64,000 nucleotides of DNA from an uncultured Hungatella sp. (GTDB taxonomy: Bacteria; Bacillota; Clostridia; Lachnospirales; Lachnospiraceae). The notes under the pieces were generated by a model. The model saw only the letters and a list, made by a program, of their open reading frames with translations, made no database searches and was not told where the DNA came from. The stretch is taken from the NCBI GenBank assembly GCA_910579515.1, contig CAJTUV010000004.1, positions 1 to 64,000 of the forward strand, given 5' to 3'. Each line of letters opens with the position of its first letter. The first letter of the stretch is position 1. The position numbers and the translations under genes were made by a program. Shown here one piece after another: positions 7,612 to 15,672 of this stretch.

Positions 7612-8391
7612 ATGAAGATAACGTATTATGACATTGGATTAAATTTATTTTGTAAACAATTTCCAGAACCGGAGAAGATAATCGAGGAGGCCAAACAACA
7701 TCATGTATGTTGTATTTTAACGGGAACCGACTCGAAAGAGAATAAAAAGATTGACGAATTTGTAAGGACGCATTGGGCCTTTGGCACAGCAGGAATTCAT
7801 CCTCACAACGCGGACAGGGCTCACCAGGAGGATTTTCAACTGATCGAATCTATCCTGTCCGAAAATGAGAAGATGGTTGCAGTTGGAGAATGCGGCCTGG
7901 ACTACGATCGGATGTTTTCCACAAAGGAAAATCAGATCCGATGCCTGGAAAAGCATTTAGTTCTTGCAGAAAAGTGGAACAAGCCTTTGTTTCTCCATGA
8001 ACGAAACGCCTCAGAAGATTTTATCAAGCGCTTTAAAAAGCATCCAGAACTATGCAAAAGGTCTGTGGTTCATTGTTTTACAGGGGATAAGGAGACATTG
8101 CATAAATATCTTTCTATGGGATTTTATATTGGCATTACCGGATGGATTTGTGATGACCGCAGGAGCAAGGAGCTGAGAGAGGCTGTTGAAATCATCCCTC
8201 TTGACAGGATCCTGATTGAAACGGATGCGCCTTATTTAACACCCAAGAATGTAAAGGGGCTTGGCAGGACCAACGTTCCCCAAAACATTGTCTATGTTGC
8301 AAAAGAGCTGGCTAAATATAGGAAAGTTTCTGAAGAAGAGTTGATAGAAAATGCAAAAAGAAATACGGAGAGACTTTTCGGCCTTATCTGA
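7612..8391 (+). CDS. TatD-family metal-dependent hydrolase (TATDN1-like variant)
   Basis: A 259-residue protein of normal TatD length. ATG 7612 is chosen for AAGGAG just upstream. Conserved TatD blocks are GIHPHNADRA, VGECGLDYDR (the metal-bridging Glu), PLFLHERNA, VVHCFTGDKE, and ILIETDAPYLTPKNV (the catalytic Asp). The N-terminus reads YYDIGLNL where most bacterial members have the metal-binding DxHxH; this matches the eukaryotic TATDN1 type (DIGINL). Expected activity is a Mg-dependent exo-DNase or phosphodiesterase in the cytosol. An intrinsic terminator begins at its stop codon. Confidence 0.88.
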   Translation: MKITYYDIGLNLFCKQFPEPEKIIEEAKQHHVCCILTGTDSKENKKIDEFVRTHWAFGTAGIHPHNADRAHQEDFQLIESILSENEKMVAVGECGLDYDRMFSTKENQIRCLEKHLVLAEKWNKPLFLHERNASEDFIKRFKKHPELCKRSVVHCFTGDKETLHKYLSMGFYIGITGWICDDRRSKELREAVEIIPLDRILIETDAPYLTPKNVKGLGRTNVPQNIVYVAKELAKYRKVSEEELIENAKRNTERLFGLI

Positions 8392-8431
8392 TGTAACATT
8401 TGAAACAATCATATGTTACATCAGATTTTTT
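8387..8431 (+). terminator. Intrinsic terminator of the TatD-family gene
   Basis: A 13-bp stem, TCTGATGTAACAT (8387-8399) with ATGTTACATCAGA (8413-8425), is followed by a T run. The stop codon lies inside the left arm. Confidence 0.9.
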
Positions 8432-8537
8432 GTTTTATTTGCTTCCACCTAAGAAAACATGATATTTTTTTTCATAGCTGTACTTAAAAACAGCGATTTT
8501 ACAAATGACAAAGTTTTAAGGTACAAAGGAGGAACAA

Positions 8538-9191
8538 ATGGGACAGGTATATGGCTATGTGCGTGTCAGCACAAGGGAGCAAAATGAGGACAGGCAAATC
8601 CACGCATTAAGTGAAATTCAGATTTTGAAAGAAAACATTTACATGGATAAACAGTCTGGGAAAGACTTTGCCCGTCCGATGTACCAGCACTTATTAAGAA
8701 AAATAGGAGAAGGAGATTTGATTTATGTTAAGAGCATTGATCGGCTTGGACGGAATTACGAAGAGATACTGGAGCAGTGGAGGATTATTACAAAAGATAA
8801 AAAGGCGGATATTGTAGTATTAGATATGCCGCTTTTGGATACCAGAAGAGGAAGAGATCTGATGGGCACATTTTTAAGCGATATTGTGTTGCAGGTATTA
8901 TCCTTTGTGGCGGAAAATGAACGCGGAAACATACGTCAAAGACAAAAGGAAGGGATTGAAGCTGCAAAGCTTCGGGGAGTCAAATTCGGAAGGCCCACGA
9001 AACCCCTGCCAGAGAATTTTGGAAGAGTTTATAAGCGCTGGCTGCAACGGGAAATTAGCGGAGTCATGGCTGCAGAGCTCTGCCAGATGTCTGTCCCAAC
9101 ATATTATCGGAGAGCGGAACAGTATGGAGAAGAAATTAGAAAACGAATTTTGCTAAAAAAAGGGAAAACAATTCATCGTATTTCACTGTAA
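8538..9191 (+). CDS. Small serine recombinase (resolvase/DNA-invertase family)
   Basis: A 217-residue protein. The N-terminal catalytic domain begins YGYVRVSTREQNEDRQ, with the nucleophilic Ser at about residue 11. SIDRLGRNYEEIL carries the catalytic Arg pair, and FVAENERGNIRQRQKEGI is the E-helix. The last ~60 residues hold a helix-turn-helix (EISGVMAAELCQMSVPTYYRR). The length and order are those of Hin/Gin/resolvase enzymes, not large serine integrases. AGGAGG precedes the ATG. The stop is only 15 bases from the first of two 12-2-12 inverted crossover sites (9207-9232, 9392-9417). I infer that it is the invertase of that promoter segment, in cis with its substrate. Confidence 0.93.
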   Translation: MGQVYGYVRVSTREQNEDRQIHALSEIQILKENIYMDKQSGKDFARPMYQHLLRKIGEGDLIYVKSIDRLGRNYEEILEQWRIITKDKKADIVVLDMPLLDTRRGRDLMGTFLSDIVLQVLSFVAENERGNIRQRQKEGIEAAKLRGVKFGRPTKPLPENFGRVYKRWLQREISGVMAAELCQMSVPTYYRRAEQYGEEIRKRILLKKGKTIHRISL

Positions 9192-9195
9192 TCAC

Positions 9196-9243
9196 AAAGC
9201 GGTAGATTCTCAAAAAGTGTACTTTTTGAGAATCTACCGCTTT
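9196..9243. repeat. Perfect 23-bp inverted repeat with 2-base centre
   Basis: Arms 9196-9218 and 9221-9243 are exactly complementary, separated by GT. The inner 12 bases of each arm are the recombination site; the outer 11 (AAAGCGGTAGA with its complement) extend it. In RNA it can form a long hairpin and may also terminate recombinase transcription, although the T tract after it is weak. Confidence 0.9.
9207..9232 (+). other. Left invertase crossover site (12-2-12, core GT)
   Basis: TTCTCAAAAAGT at 9207-9218, core GT at 9219-9220, ACTTTTTGAGAA at 9221-9232. Two 12-bp half sites around a 2-bp core is the layout of hix/gix/cix-type serine-invertase sites, which cut with a 2-base stagger at the core. 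The site lies 15 bases downstream of the serine recombinase stop codon. Confidence 0.8.
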
Positions 9244-9403
9244 TATAATATAGCACAAAAATATTTCGATTGCAACATTTTAAGATAAATTCCAGAAAAC
9301 TGCCAAAAGAATCTGTCTGCTTTTTCTAGCTTTCATACCATCTCATGTGGAAAATCGCGTCTTTTAGTCTAGGATTGACTAATTCTATTTTTTCTCAAAA
9401 AGT
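9221..9403. mobile_element. 183-bp invertible DNA segment carrying a promoter
   Basis: The segment lies between the cores of two 26-bp sites whose central dinucleotides are in opposite orientation (GT at 9219-9220, AC at 9404-9405). For a serine recombinase, that geometry yields inversion. It contains no coding frame but does contain a strong promoter on the minus strand. The inner half sites are identical, so both orientations regenerate the same two sites. In the orientation shown, the promoter points toward the recombinase and away from the glycan locus at 9697. Confidence 0.78.
9247..9275 (-). promoter_or_regulatory. Invertible promoter, at present pointing away from the glycan locus
   Basis: On the minus strand: TTGCAA (9275-9270), a 17-base spacer, TATATT (9252-9247). 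The predicted start is near 9240, inside the palindrome. After inversion the same promoter would read rightward through site 2 into the leader of the gene at 9697. In the present state I see no comparably good rightward promoter between 9243 and 9697; TTGACT at 9375-9380 has no matching -10. Confidence 0.72.
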
Positions 9404-9417
9404 ACACTTTATGAGAA
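9392..9417 (-). other. Right invertase crossover site (12-2-12, core AC)
   Basis: TTCTCAAAAAGT at 9392-9403, core AC at 9404-9405, ACTTTATGAGAA at 9406-9417. It differs from the left site by one base in the outer arm (A for T), and its core is the reverse complement. The flanking bases do not extend the palindrome, unlike at the left site. Confidence 0.8.
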
Positions 9418-9696
9418 TTTTCCAAAAAAATCAAAAGAACAGCAGTTCAGATAAATTCTGGTCAGTATATTAGATCCGGGGTTTTACCAAAAGGACTGAA
9501 GTGCGAGTTCATGATATAAAAAAGCAAAACGGCATTAGAAGGCAGAAAAAAAACTGCGTATTGGATAGGCCAGGACCTTGTGAACATGGGAATCCATGAC
9601 GTAGCAGGGAGCGAAGTGGATTTCCACATCATCTAAGGATGACCAATATACCATATTTTTAAATCCATAGGAAGTATAGGGCAGAGGAAGAGCACT
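9418..9696 (+). promoter_or_regulatory. Leader of the glycan locus
   Basis: About 280 bases between the right crossover site and the first glycan gene. I find no good -35/-10 pair reading right. An uninterrupted frame of ~34 codons without a start codon ends at the TAA near 9635 and includes TAYWIGQDLVNMGIHDVAG. It may be a decayed gene tail, because I see no ribosome binding site or start. A small GTGGA/TCCAC hairpin lies near 9618. With the promoter inverted this would be the 5' untranslated leader. Confidence 0.5.
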
Positions 9697-12249
9697 ATGA
9701 GAAAGATGTATAAAAAGCGGATCACGGATTTTATCAGACTGATGGAACAGGCTCATTTCGAGATAAAAAAAGCGATAGAAGAAGAAAATATTGATGCGGC
9801 TATGGATTTATTGGGACAATGCCAGGAGGGCGCTGTCGGTTTAGGAAATTTGATTGAGAAAGAAGAAGGGGAGGGTTTTGTCACCATCCCTTTCTTGCAG
9901 TCCTATTGTGAACTTACCTATGAGATTTATGAAGCGCTATGCCACAATGAGGAAGTGACTGGAAACAGAGTTTACAAAAAATTAAAAAAATCACTGATTC
10001 AAGTGGAAAACAGTGTGAGAAATGACATCAAGGTACAGCTGGAAATCGTATTTCTTCCATATAAAGCATCCATGTGGGACAGTTTGGAAAGTGTCTGGAG
10101 GGCAGCAGATACGGACCCAGAGTGCGAAGCTTATGTGGTGCCGATTCCCTATTATGAGCGCAATGCAGACGGGACGCTGGGAACGTTACACTATGAAGGG
10201 GATGATTTCCCAGAAGATGTGCCAGTGATTTCTTATGATACCTATCCTTTAAAAGAACGCAGACCAGATATTATCTATATCCATAATCCTTACGACCAGG
10301 GGAATTATGTGACCAGCGTTGACCCCAGGTTTTATTCCAGCGAATTAAAAAAATATACAGACTGTTTAGTATATATACCCTATTATGTTACGTCGGGTGG
10401 AATGAGTGAAGGGCAGGCCATGTGCGAGGCTTATTTCCATGTAGACTATATTGTGGTACAGTCCCAAAAGCTTATGAAGTTTTTTGATCCTTCTATTCCC
10501 GAGGAAAAGTTTCTGCCTTTAGGTTCACCTAAATTTGACAGAACCATACAAATGTGCCTGAATCCTCCTGAACCTCCAAAAGAGTGGAAGGAACGGTTAA
10601 AGGGGAGAACCGTTTATTTTTACAATACCAGCATCAATGGAATGCTGGGAGGAAATCCAGAGAACTTCCTAAAGAAAATGGAATATGTTTTTGACTGTTT
10701 TAAAGGAAGAGAAGATGCATGCCTGTTATGGCGGCCTCATCCTCTCTTAGAATCTACTTTTGACTCTATGAGGCCTGAATACCGGCCATGGTATGACAGG
10801 CTGAAGAAACGATTTGCGGATGAAAATCTGGGGATTTACGATGATACGCCGGATATTACCAGTACCATTGCTTTGTCAGATGTCTATATAGGAGATTCCG
10901 CCACCAGTGTAACGTCACTTTTTGGAATGGCAGGGAAACCGCTTTTTATATTGAACAATCTGATTCATTCCCTGCCAGAGAAGGACGACTGGCGGGGGGA
11001 GAAAATAAATCCTGCTTTTGATATGTGGGGAAACGACAGATTCCAGGTTACAAGAAATAATCAGTTGTGGTTTTCGGAAAACAATGATTATCACTATAAA
11101 TTTTATATGGATTTGCAAACCGGATATTCGGGAGGAAATTATTATGCTAGGGCGGTAGAAATCAAAGATAAGATTTATGTCCTTCCGGGTAACGCTCAAA
11201 ATATTTTAGTTATTAAAAATAAACAGATTAAAAAAATCCATTTTAAGACGCAGATTATGCGTCAGGGGGCTTTTTATAGTTCCTGGTATCATGATAAATA
11301 CATATTTTTACTTCCTTATCAATATCCACTGCTTCTTCGGTTTAATATACAAACAGAGGAGCTTCAAGGCATAGAGGGAATCCAACCGTTTCTTGTTAGG
11401 CAAATAGCAGGGGAAAAGCGCATAGGCGGAGTTGGATTATATGGGAATGAATTAGTATTCTCCTCTCCGGAAGACAATGAGTTTATATTTCTGGATATGG
11501 ATACATTGCTGGCAAGAGGCCTTTGTAGTAATTCTAAGAGTAATCTTGGAACTCACGGAATCGTTGCGGATGGGGATGATTTATGGCTTTTGCCTTTAAA
11601 TGGATTGACGATAACCTGCTGGAATCCCAAAACAGGTGAAATTCAAGAGTATGATAATCTGCCAGAAGGATTTAAGTCAATAAAATGGCCATACGAAGTT
11701 GAATGCGAGGAACGTCCCTTTGGAAATATAGCATTTTCAAGGGAAGGTGGAAAAGAAAAGATTGTACTCTCTCCATATTGGGGGAATATGTATGTGACCC
11801 TTGACAGGGAGACAAAAGAGATGGAGAAGTGGGAAACGCCGATACCTTTTGTAAACAGAGGAAGAAATGGTTATTTTAATACGTCAGGTATGGGAGGATT
11901 TTTTGTCACATATCCACAGATGGGAAAAGCTGATTGCCGAATCTGGTATCTTCCGGAAAGAAGGCTCTATGAGATTAATATAGACACCAAAGAATATAAA
12001 GAAGTGCCCATTGAATTTGACTACCAGGAATTAAAAGAACACGAACTTGGATTTATGGAAGATTCGGAATGGCTGCAGTATTGTTTGCATGAAGACGCCT
12101 TCAATTCGTTGCAAGATCTGTTGGATGGGACTATAACTGGATGCTCTTTTGACAGAGAAAGACAAGTGAAAGCTTTTTCAAAAGTAAATGCAAGTACTGA
12201 TGGGCGTTGTGGAGAAAAAATACATCGTTCTCTATGCAGAAAAATTTGA
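9697..12249 (+). CDS. CDP-glycerol glycerophosphotransferase-like protein with C-terminal propeller-like domain
   Basis: An 850-residue protein; AGAGGAAG lies 6 bases before ATG 9697. Residues ~1-110 are helical. Residues ~115-430 resemble the GT-B-like glycerophosphotransferase domain of TagB/TagF, with LGSPKFDRT, LLWRPHPLLEST and the late block IGDSATSVTSLFGMAGKP. The last ~400 residues form repeated strand pairs (VLPGNAQNILVIKN, LVFSSPEDNEFIFLD, LLPLNGLTITCWNP) suggestive of a beta-propeller. The expected role is transfer of glycerol phosphate or a similar CDP-alditol unit to a surface glycan precursor. As the first gene after the invertible promoter, it should be directly controlled by it. 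Confidence 0.78.
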   Translation: MRKMYKKRITDFIRLMEQAHFEIKKAIEEENIDAAMDLLGQCQEGAVGLGNLIEKEEGEGFVTIPFLQSYCELTYEIYEALCHNEEVTGNRVYKKLKKSLIQVENSVRNDIKVQLEIVFLPYKASMWDSLESVWRAADTDPECEAYVVPIPYYERNADGTLGTLHYEGDDFPEDVPVISYDTYPLKERRPDIIYIHNPYDQGNYVTSVDPRFYSSELKKYTDCLVYIPYYVTSGGMSEGQAMCEAYFHVDYIVVQSQKLMKFFDPSIPEEKFLPLGSPKFDRTIQMCLNPPEPPKEWKERLKGRTVYFYNTSINGMLGGNPENFLKKMEYVFDCFKGREDACLLWRPHPLLESTFDSMRPEYRPWYDRLKKRFADENLGIYDDTPDITSTIALSDVYIGDSATSVTSLFGMAGKPLFILNNLIHSLPEKDDWRGEKINPAFDMWGNDRFQVTRNNQLWFSENNDYHYKFYMDLQTGYSGGNYYARAVEIKDKIYVLPGNAQNILVIKNKQIKKIHFKTQIMRQGAFYSSWYHDKYIFLLPYQYPLLLRFNIQTEELQGIEGIQPFLVRQIAGEKRIGGVGLYGNELVFSSPEDNEFIFLDMDTLLARGLCSNSKSNLGTHGIVADGDDLWLLPLNGLTITCWNPKTGEIQEYDNLPEGFKSIKWPYEVECEERPFGNIAFSREGGKEKIVLSPYWGNMYVTLDRETKEMEKWETPIPFVNRGRNGYFNTSGMGGFFVTYPQMGKADCRIWYLPERRLYEINIDTKEYKEVPIEFDYQELKEHELGFMEDSEWLQYCLHEDAFNSLQDLLDGTITGCSFDRERQVKAFSKVNASTDGRCGEKIHRSLCRKI

Positions 12250-12280
12250 ACTACAGGGAGAGGAGAAGCATGAAAGTATT

Positions 12281-13636
12281 ATGATAAAAGTGATTACATA
12301 CGGAACCTTTGACCTCTTCCATGAAGGTCACTATAGACTTCTGAAACGAGCAAAAGCTTTGGGTGATTATTTGATTGTAGGCGTAACCACAGAAGCCTAT
12401 GACAAGGCAAGGGGCAAACTGAATGTAGTGGACTCTCTAATGATCCGCATTGAAAATGTGAAAAAGTCAGGATTTGCAGATGAGATTATTATCGAGGAAA
12501 CTCAGGGGCAAAAGGTAAATGATATCAGAAAATTTCGTATTGATATTTTTGCGATTGGTTCTGATTGGACAGGAGAATTCGACTACTTAAATGATTACTG
12601 TAAAGTAGTATATTTAGAAAGAACCAAAAATATTTCCAGTACAATGCTTAGGGAAAAGAATAGTCCGATTCACAGAATTGGAATTATAGGTACAGGGCGG
12701 ATTGCAGAACGGTTTATTCCTGAGGCAAAGCTGGTCAGTGGTGTCAGTACTCAAGGTGTTTATAACCCACATACAGAGAGTGCGATTAGGTTTGCAGACA
12801 AGTGGGAAATCAGTGCTTATAGAGAATTGGAGGAGTTTTATAAAGCGGTAGATATTGTGTATGTAGCTTCTCCTCATGAAACTCATTACGGATATATTAA
12901 GTCGGCTTTAGAACATGGAAAGCACGTGCTTTGTGAAAAACCTATGGTATTAAAACAGGCTCAAGCACAGGAGCTGTTTGATCTTGCAAGAGAACGGAAT
13001 CTGGTTTTATTTGAAGGGATCAAGACGGCCTTCTGTCCCGGATTTCATAAATTGTTGGGATTTGCCAGCAGTGGAACCGTGGGAAGCATACGGAACGTGG
13101 AAGCCTGTTTTACGAAGCTTGAAGGAAAAGAAACACGAGAGCTGACGGATAGAGTGTACGGCGGCAGTTTTATCGAACTGGGCAGTTATGTGATGCTGCC
13201 AATTCTAAAGCTGTTAGGTAAGGACTTTGAAGAGATTCGGTTTGATACTATCAGGGGAGAACAGGGACTGGATATATTTACCAAAGTTTCTCTCAAATAT
13301 CCTTCTGGAATTGCTACGGCGACTTGTGGGCTGGGAGTAAAGTCGGAGGGACGGCTTTTGATTGCGGGGACGAAGGGATATATTGTAGCAGAGGCGCCTT
13401 GGTGGAAGACTACCTATTTTGAGTTACATTATGAAAACTCAAGTCAGGTTGAAAAGTACTCAGAACGTTTTCTGGGAGATGGGCTTCGGTATGAAATAAG
13501 TGATTTTATTTCTACTATAAATGGAAACAGCAGTAGCGAATTTAAGCTGACTCGAGAGGAGTCTGTGACGTTAGCTGGGATGATGGAAGCATTTATGAAA
13601 GCCGAAAAAAGGGAAGGGTTGGATATGGAAAGATAA
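12281..13636 (+). CDS. Fused TagD-type cytidylyltransferase and Gfo/Idh/MocA oxidoreductase
   Basis: A 451-residue protein. ATG 12281 follows GGGAGAGGAG; the frame remains open farther upstream but runs into the previous gene. Residues 1-~130 are a glycerol-3-phosphate cytidylyltransferase (TYGTFDLFHEGHYRLL with the HxGH motif; ISSTMLR near the end). Residues ~135-451 are a Gfo/Idh/MocA dehydrogenase (IGIIGTGRIAERF for NAD binding, then CEKPMVL with the catalytic Lys). The natural reading is reduction/oxidation of a small sugar or alditol phosphate coupled to its activation with CTP. The product may be CDP-glycerol or a related CDP-polyol for the neighbouring transferases. Confidence 0.88.
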   Translation: MIKVITYGTFDLFHEGHYRLLKRAKALGDYLIVGVTTEAYDKARGKLNVVDSLMIRIENVKKSGFADEIIIEETQGQKVNDIRKFRIDIFAIGSDWTGEFDYLNDYCKVVYLERTKNISSTMLREKNSPIHRIGIIGTGRIAERFIPEAKLVSGVSTQGVYNPHTESAIRFADKWEISAYRELEEFYKAVDIVYVASPHETHYGYIKSALEHGKHVLCEKPMVLKQAQAQELFDLARERNLVLFEGIKTAFCPGFHKLLGFASSGTVGSIRNVEACFTKLEGKETRELTDRVYGGSFIELGSYVMLPILKLLGKDFEEIRFDTIRGEQGLDIFTKVSLKYPSGIATATCGLGVKSEGRLLIAGTKGYIVAEAPWWKTTYFELHYENSSQVEKYSERFLGDGLRYEISDFISTINGNSSSEFKLTREESVTLAGMMEAFMKAEKREGLDMER

Positions 13637-13712
13637 AAAGGCGCTTTGACAATTTCATACTTTGCATAAGTATTTGGCTTGAAGTGGCAAAGGAAGTAGT
13701 TTGTGTTAGAAA

Positions 13713-13760
13713 AATCTGATGTAAAGTATGAGTCTGTCATATGATTGCATTAGATTTTTT
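13713..13760 (+). terminator. Probable intrinsic terminator or attenuator inside the glycan locus
   Basis: AATCTGATGTAA (13713-13724) pairs with TTGCATTAGATT (13745-13756) using two G-U pairs and is followed by TTTT. It sits in the 152-base gap before 13789, one of the largest gaps in the locus, so it may lower expression of the rest. TTGACA at 13645-13650 could be half of a promoter, but I see no good -10. Confidence 0.6.
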
Positions 13761-13788
13761 ATTTTATCAGGAGGAAAAGTGTCTGTAA

Positions 13789-15039
13789 ATGAGACCGGAA
13801 AATTATATAAGATATCGAAAATTAAAGGCATTGGGGAACAAAATATGTTTTTGGTTATGCAGAATTTTTCCGATTAAAAGCAATAGAGTTGCTGTCTGTA
13901 CATTTGAGGGTAAGGGAGGATTTGGCTGTAACCCTAAATATATTGTACAGGAATTACATCGACGTAGTAAAGAATATGAATTTGTATGGCTTGTAAATGA
14001 CAAAAAGAAGGATTTTCCACCTTACATTAAAAGCGTCGAGAATACCTTATGGAACAGAGCGTATTGGCTTTCTACCTCGAAAATTTGGATAGATAACTAT
14101 CGAAAGCCTTATGGAACCTGTAAAAGGAAGGGGCAATTTTACATAAATACCTGGCATGGAACGATTGGCTTTAAGAGTATGGGGTTATGGAGAGGCAGCG
14201 CTTTTTCTAAAATGGCATATTTGGTAAGTAAAAATGACTCAAATATGATTGATCGTGTTGTCATAGACTCTAAATGGTGTGAAGAAGTTCATCCCAGAGG
14301 ATTAGTGTATAAAGGGGAATTCTTGCGTACAGGTGCTCCAAGATGTGACGTGTTATATGGAAACAGAACACGATATAAAGAAATGTTCCGAAAACAGAAC
14401 AAAATTAAAAAGGAAAGCAAGATTGTTATGTTTGCGCCTACGTTTCGGGAAGGTGCTATAGATGGAAAGCGAATTGTATTTTCCCAAGAGTGGAGTTTGG
14501 ATTTTAAGCGTTTGCTTCAAAATTTGGGAAAACGGTTTGGCGGGGAATGGTATCTTTGCTTAAGAGTGCATCCACAATTAGCATCAAAAATGAAGGAATA
14601 TAAAGATCATGAGCTGCAGGATAGACTTATTGATGTAAGCCAAGACGATGATATGTATGAAATACTGGCGGCAATGGATGCTTTTGTTACAGATTACTCA
14701 AGCGCAGCAATGGATGCCGGTTTTACCTATATGCCAGTTTTCATTTATGCAGACGATATCGAGAAATATATACATGATAGGGGAAGTATGCTGTGGAATC
14801 TCTCTTCCGATTCAAACAAGGCAGTTACAAATAATAAAAAGATGACGCCAGGTATAAATGCAGTGCTCCCATATCCAATTTCTCAAAACAATGATGAGCT
14901 GGAAAAAAATATTTTAAACTTTGATCAAGATACCTATACAGCTATGATGAAGAAATTTGAAGAAGAAGTTAAATTGATTTTTGATGGACAGGCCAGCGCA
15001 CGAGTTGCCGATAAGCTGGAAGATTATATGCGGCAGTAG
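13789..15039 (+). CDS. CDP-glycerol/CDP-ribitol glycerophosphotransferase (TagF/TarL-like)
   Basis: A 416-residue protein with the signature blocks of the family: NTWHGTIGFKSMG near residue 120, GAPRCDVLY, FAPTFREG, LCLRVHPQL, and FVTDYSSAAMDAGF near residue 300. These enzymes add glycerol- or ribitol-phosphate from the CDP-activated form at the cytosolic face of the membrane. GGAGG lies 14 bases before the ATG, slightly long. The next two genes resemble the CDP-ribitol pathway, so ribitol phosphate is a plausible substrate; this is inference. Confidence 0.9.
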   Translation: MRPENYIRYRKLKALGNKICFWLCRIFPIKSNRVAVCTFEGKGGFGCNPKYIVQELHRRSKEYEFVWLVNDKKKDFPPYIKSVENTLWNRAYWLSTSKIWIDNYRKPYGTCKRKGQFYINTWHGTIGFKSMGLWRGSAFSKMAYLVSKNDSNMIDRVVIDSKWCEEVHPRGLVYKGEFLRTGAPRCDVLYGNRTRYKEMFRKQNKIKKESKIVMFAPTFREGAIDGKRIVFSQEWSLDFKRLLQNLGKRFGGEWYLCLRVHPQLASKMKEYKDHELQDRLIDVSQDDDMYEILAAMDAFVTDYSSAAMDAGFTYMPVFIYADDIEKYIHDRGSMLWNLSSDSNKAVTNNKKMTPGINAVLPYPISQNNDELEKNILNFDQDTYTAMMKKFEEEVKLIFDGQASARVADKLEDYMRQ

Positions 15040-15049
15040 AGAGGGCATC

Positions 15050-15667
15050 ATGATAGAAAATAAAGAAGCTCTGGGAGCCATTATATTGGCAGGAGGAAAT
15101 GGTGAAAGGTTCCAGGGGAAAAAACAGTTTTATGTGATAAATGGAAAACCATTATGGAGACACGTTTATGATAAAATTCAGACTGTACTCGAAAATAATA
15201 ATATTGTTGTAGTTGGAGTTGATATTCCTGGGGGAAAGTCAAGAACAGAATCTGTCATATACGGAATCAGAAGTTTATCTTCCAATACAAAACGGGTAAT
15301 CATAGCAGAAGCCGCCAGGCCATTGGTGACAAGAGCACAGATAAGAGAAATACTTTCAGACAATCATCCCTCCTGTTCCTTTGTGATGCCATTAGTAAAT
15401 ACTGTAGTAAAAAGAGAGGGAATGTTTTTAAACAGAGAGGAACTGTATGAATTGTTAGTACCTCAGGCATTTGACTTTCAGTTGCTTAAGACTGCTTTAG
15501 ATTCTGGAAAATTTAAAAATATGACAGATGAGACAAGAGTTATGTTTGAATATCATGGAATAAAGCCACATTTCATTGAAACAACAGAAAATCTGATCAA
15601 GGTTACTTACCAAAGAGATTTGCCCATTATTGAAAGTCTTATGCACACGTATAACATGGAGGAGTAA
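15050..15667 (+). CDS. IspD/TarI-family cytidylyltransferase (CDP-ribitol type likely)
   Basis: A 205-residue protein; AGAGAGG precedes ATG 15050, 10 bases after the previous stop. AIILAGGNGERFQGKKQFY is the nucleotide-binding loop of the IspD/TarI family and SRTESVIYGI is the second block. The typical HDAARP is altered to IAEAARPLV. Together with the next SDR gene it resembles a split version of Bcs1, which makes CDP-ribitol from ribulose 5-phosphate. Since another IspD-like gene lies at 40706, at least one of the two is dedicated to glycan rather than isoprenoid synthesis. Confidence 0.8.
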   Translation: MIENKEALGAIILAGGNGERFQGKKQFYVINGKPLWRHVYDKIQTVLENNNIVVVGVDIPGGKSRTESVIYGIRSLSSNTKRVIIAEAARPLVTRAQIREILSDNHPSCSFVMPLVNTVVKREGMFLNREELYELLVPQAFDFQLLKTALDSGKFKNMTDETRVMFEYHGIKPHFIETTENLIKVTYQRDLPIIESLMHTYNMEE

Positions 15668-15672
15668 AAAAC

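Noticed and set aside
9196..9243. Reading the palindrome only as a terminator for the serine recombinase
   Set aside because: The 12-2-12 core is repeated at 9392-9417 with inverted central bases, and the following T tract is poor. A plain terminator would not explain the second copy; it may still act as one in addition.
9535..9756. 73-residue minus-strand frame over the glycan-locus leader
   Set aside because: It overlaps the start of the 9697 gene and has no ribosome site, known motif or sensible neighbour.
13645..13680. Internal promoter before 13789
   Set aside because: TTGACA is present but no acceptable -10 lies 16-19 bases downstream, so I did not list it as a feature.
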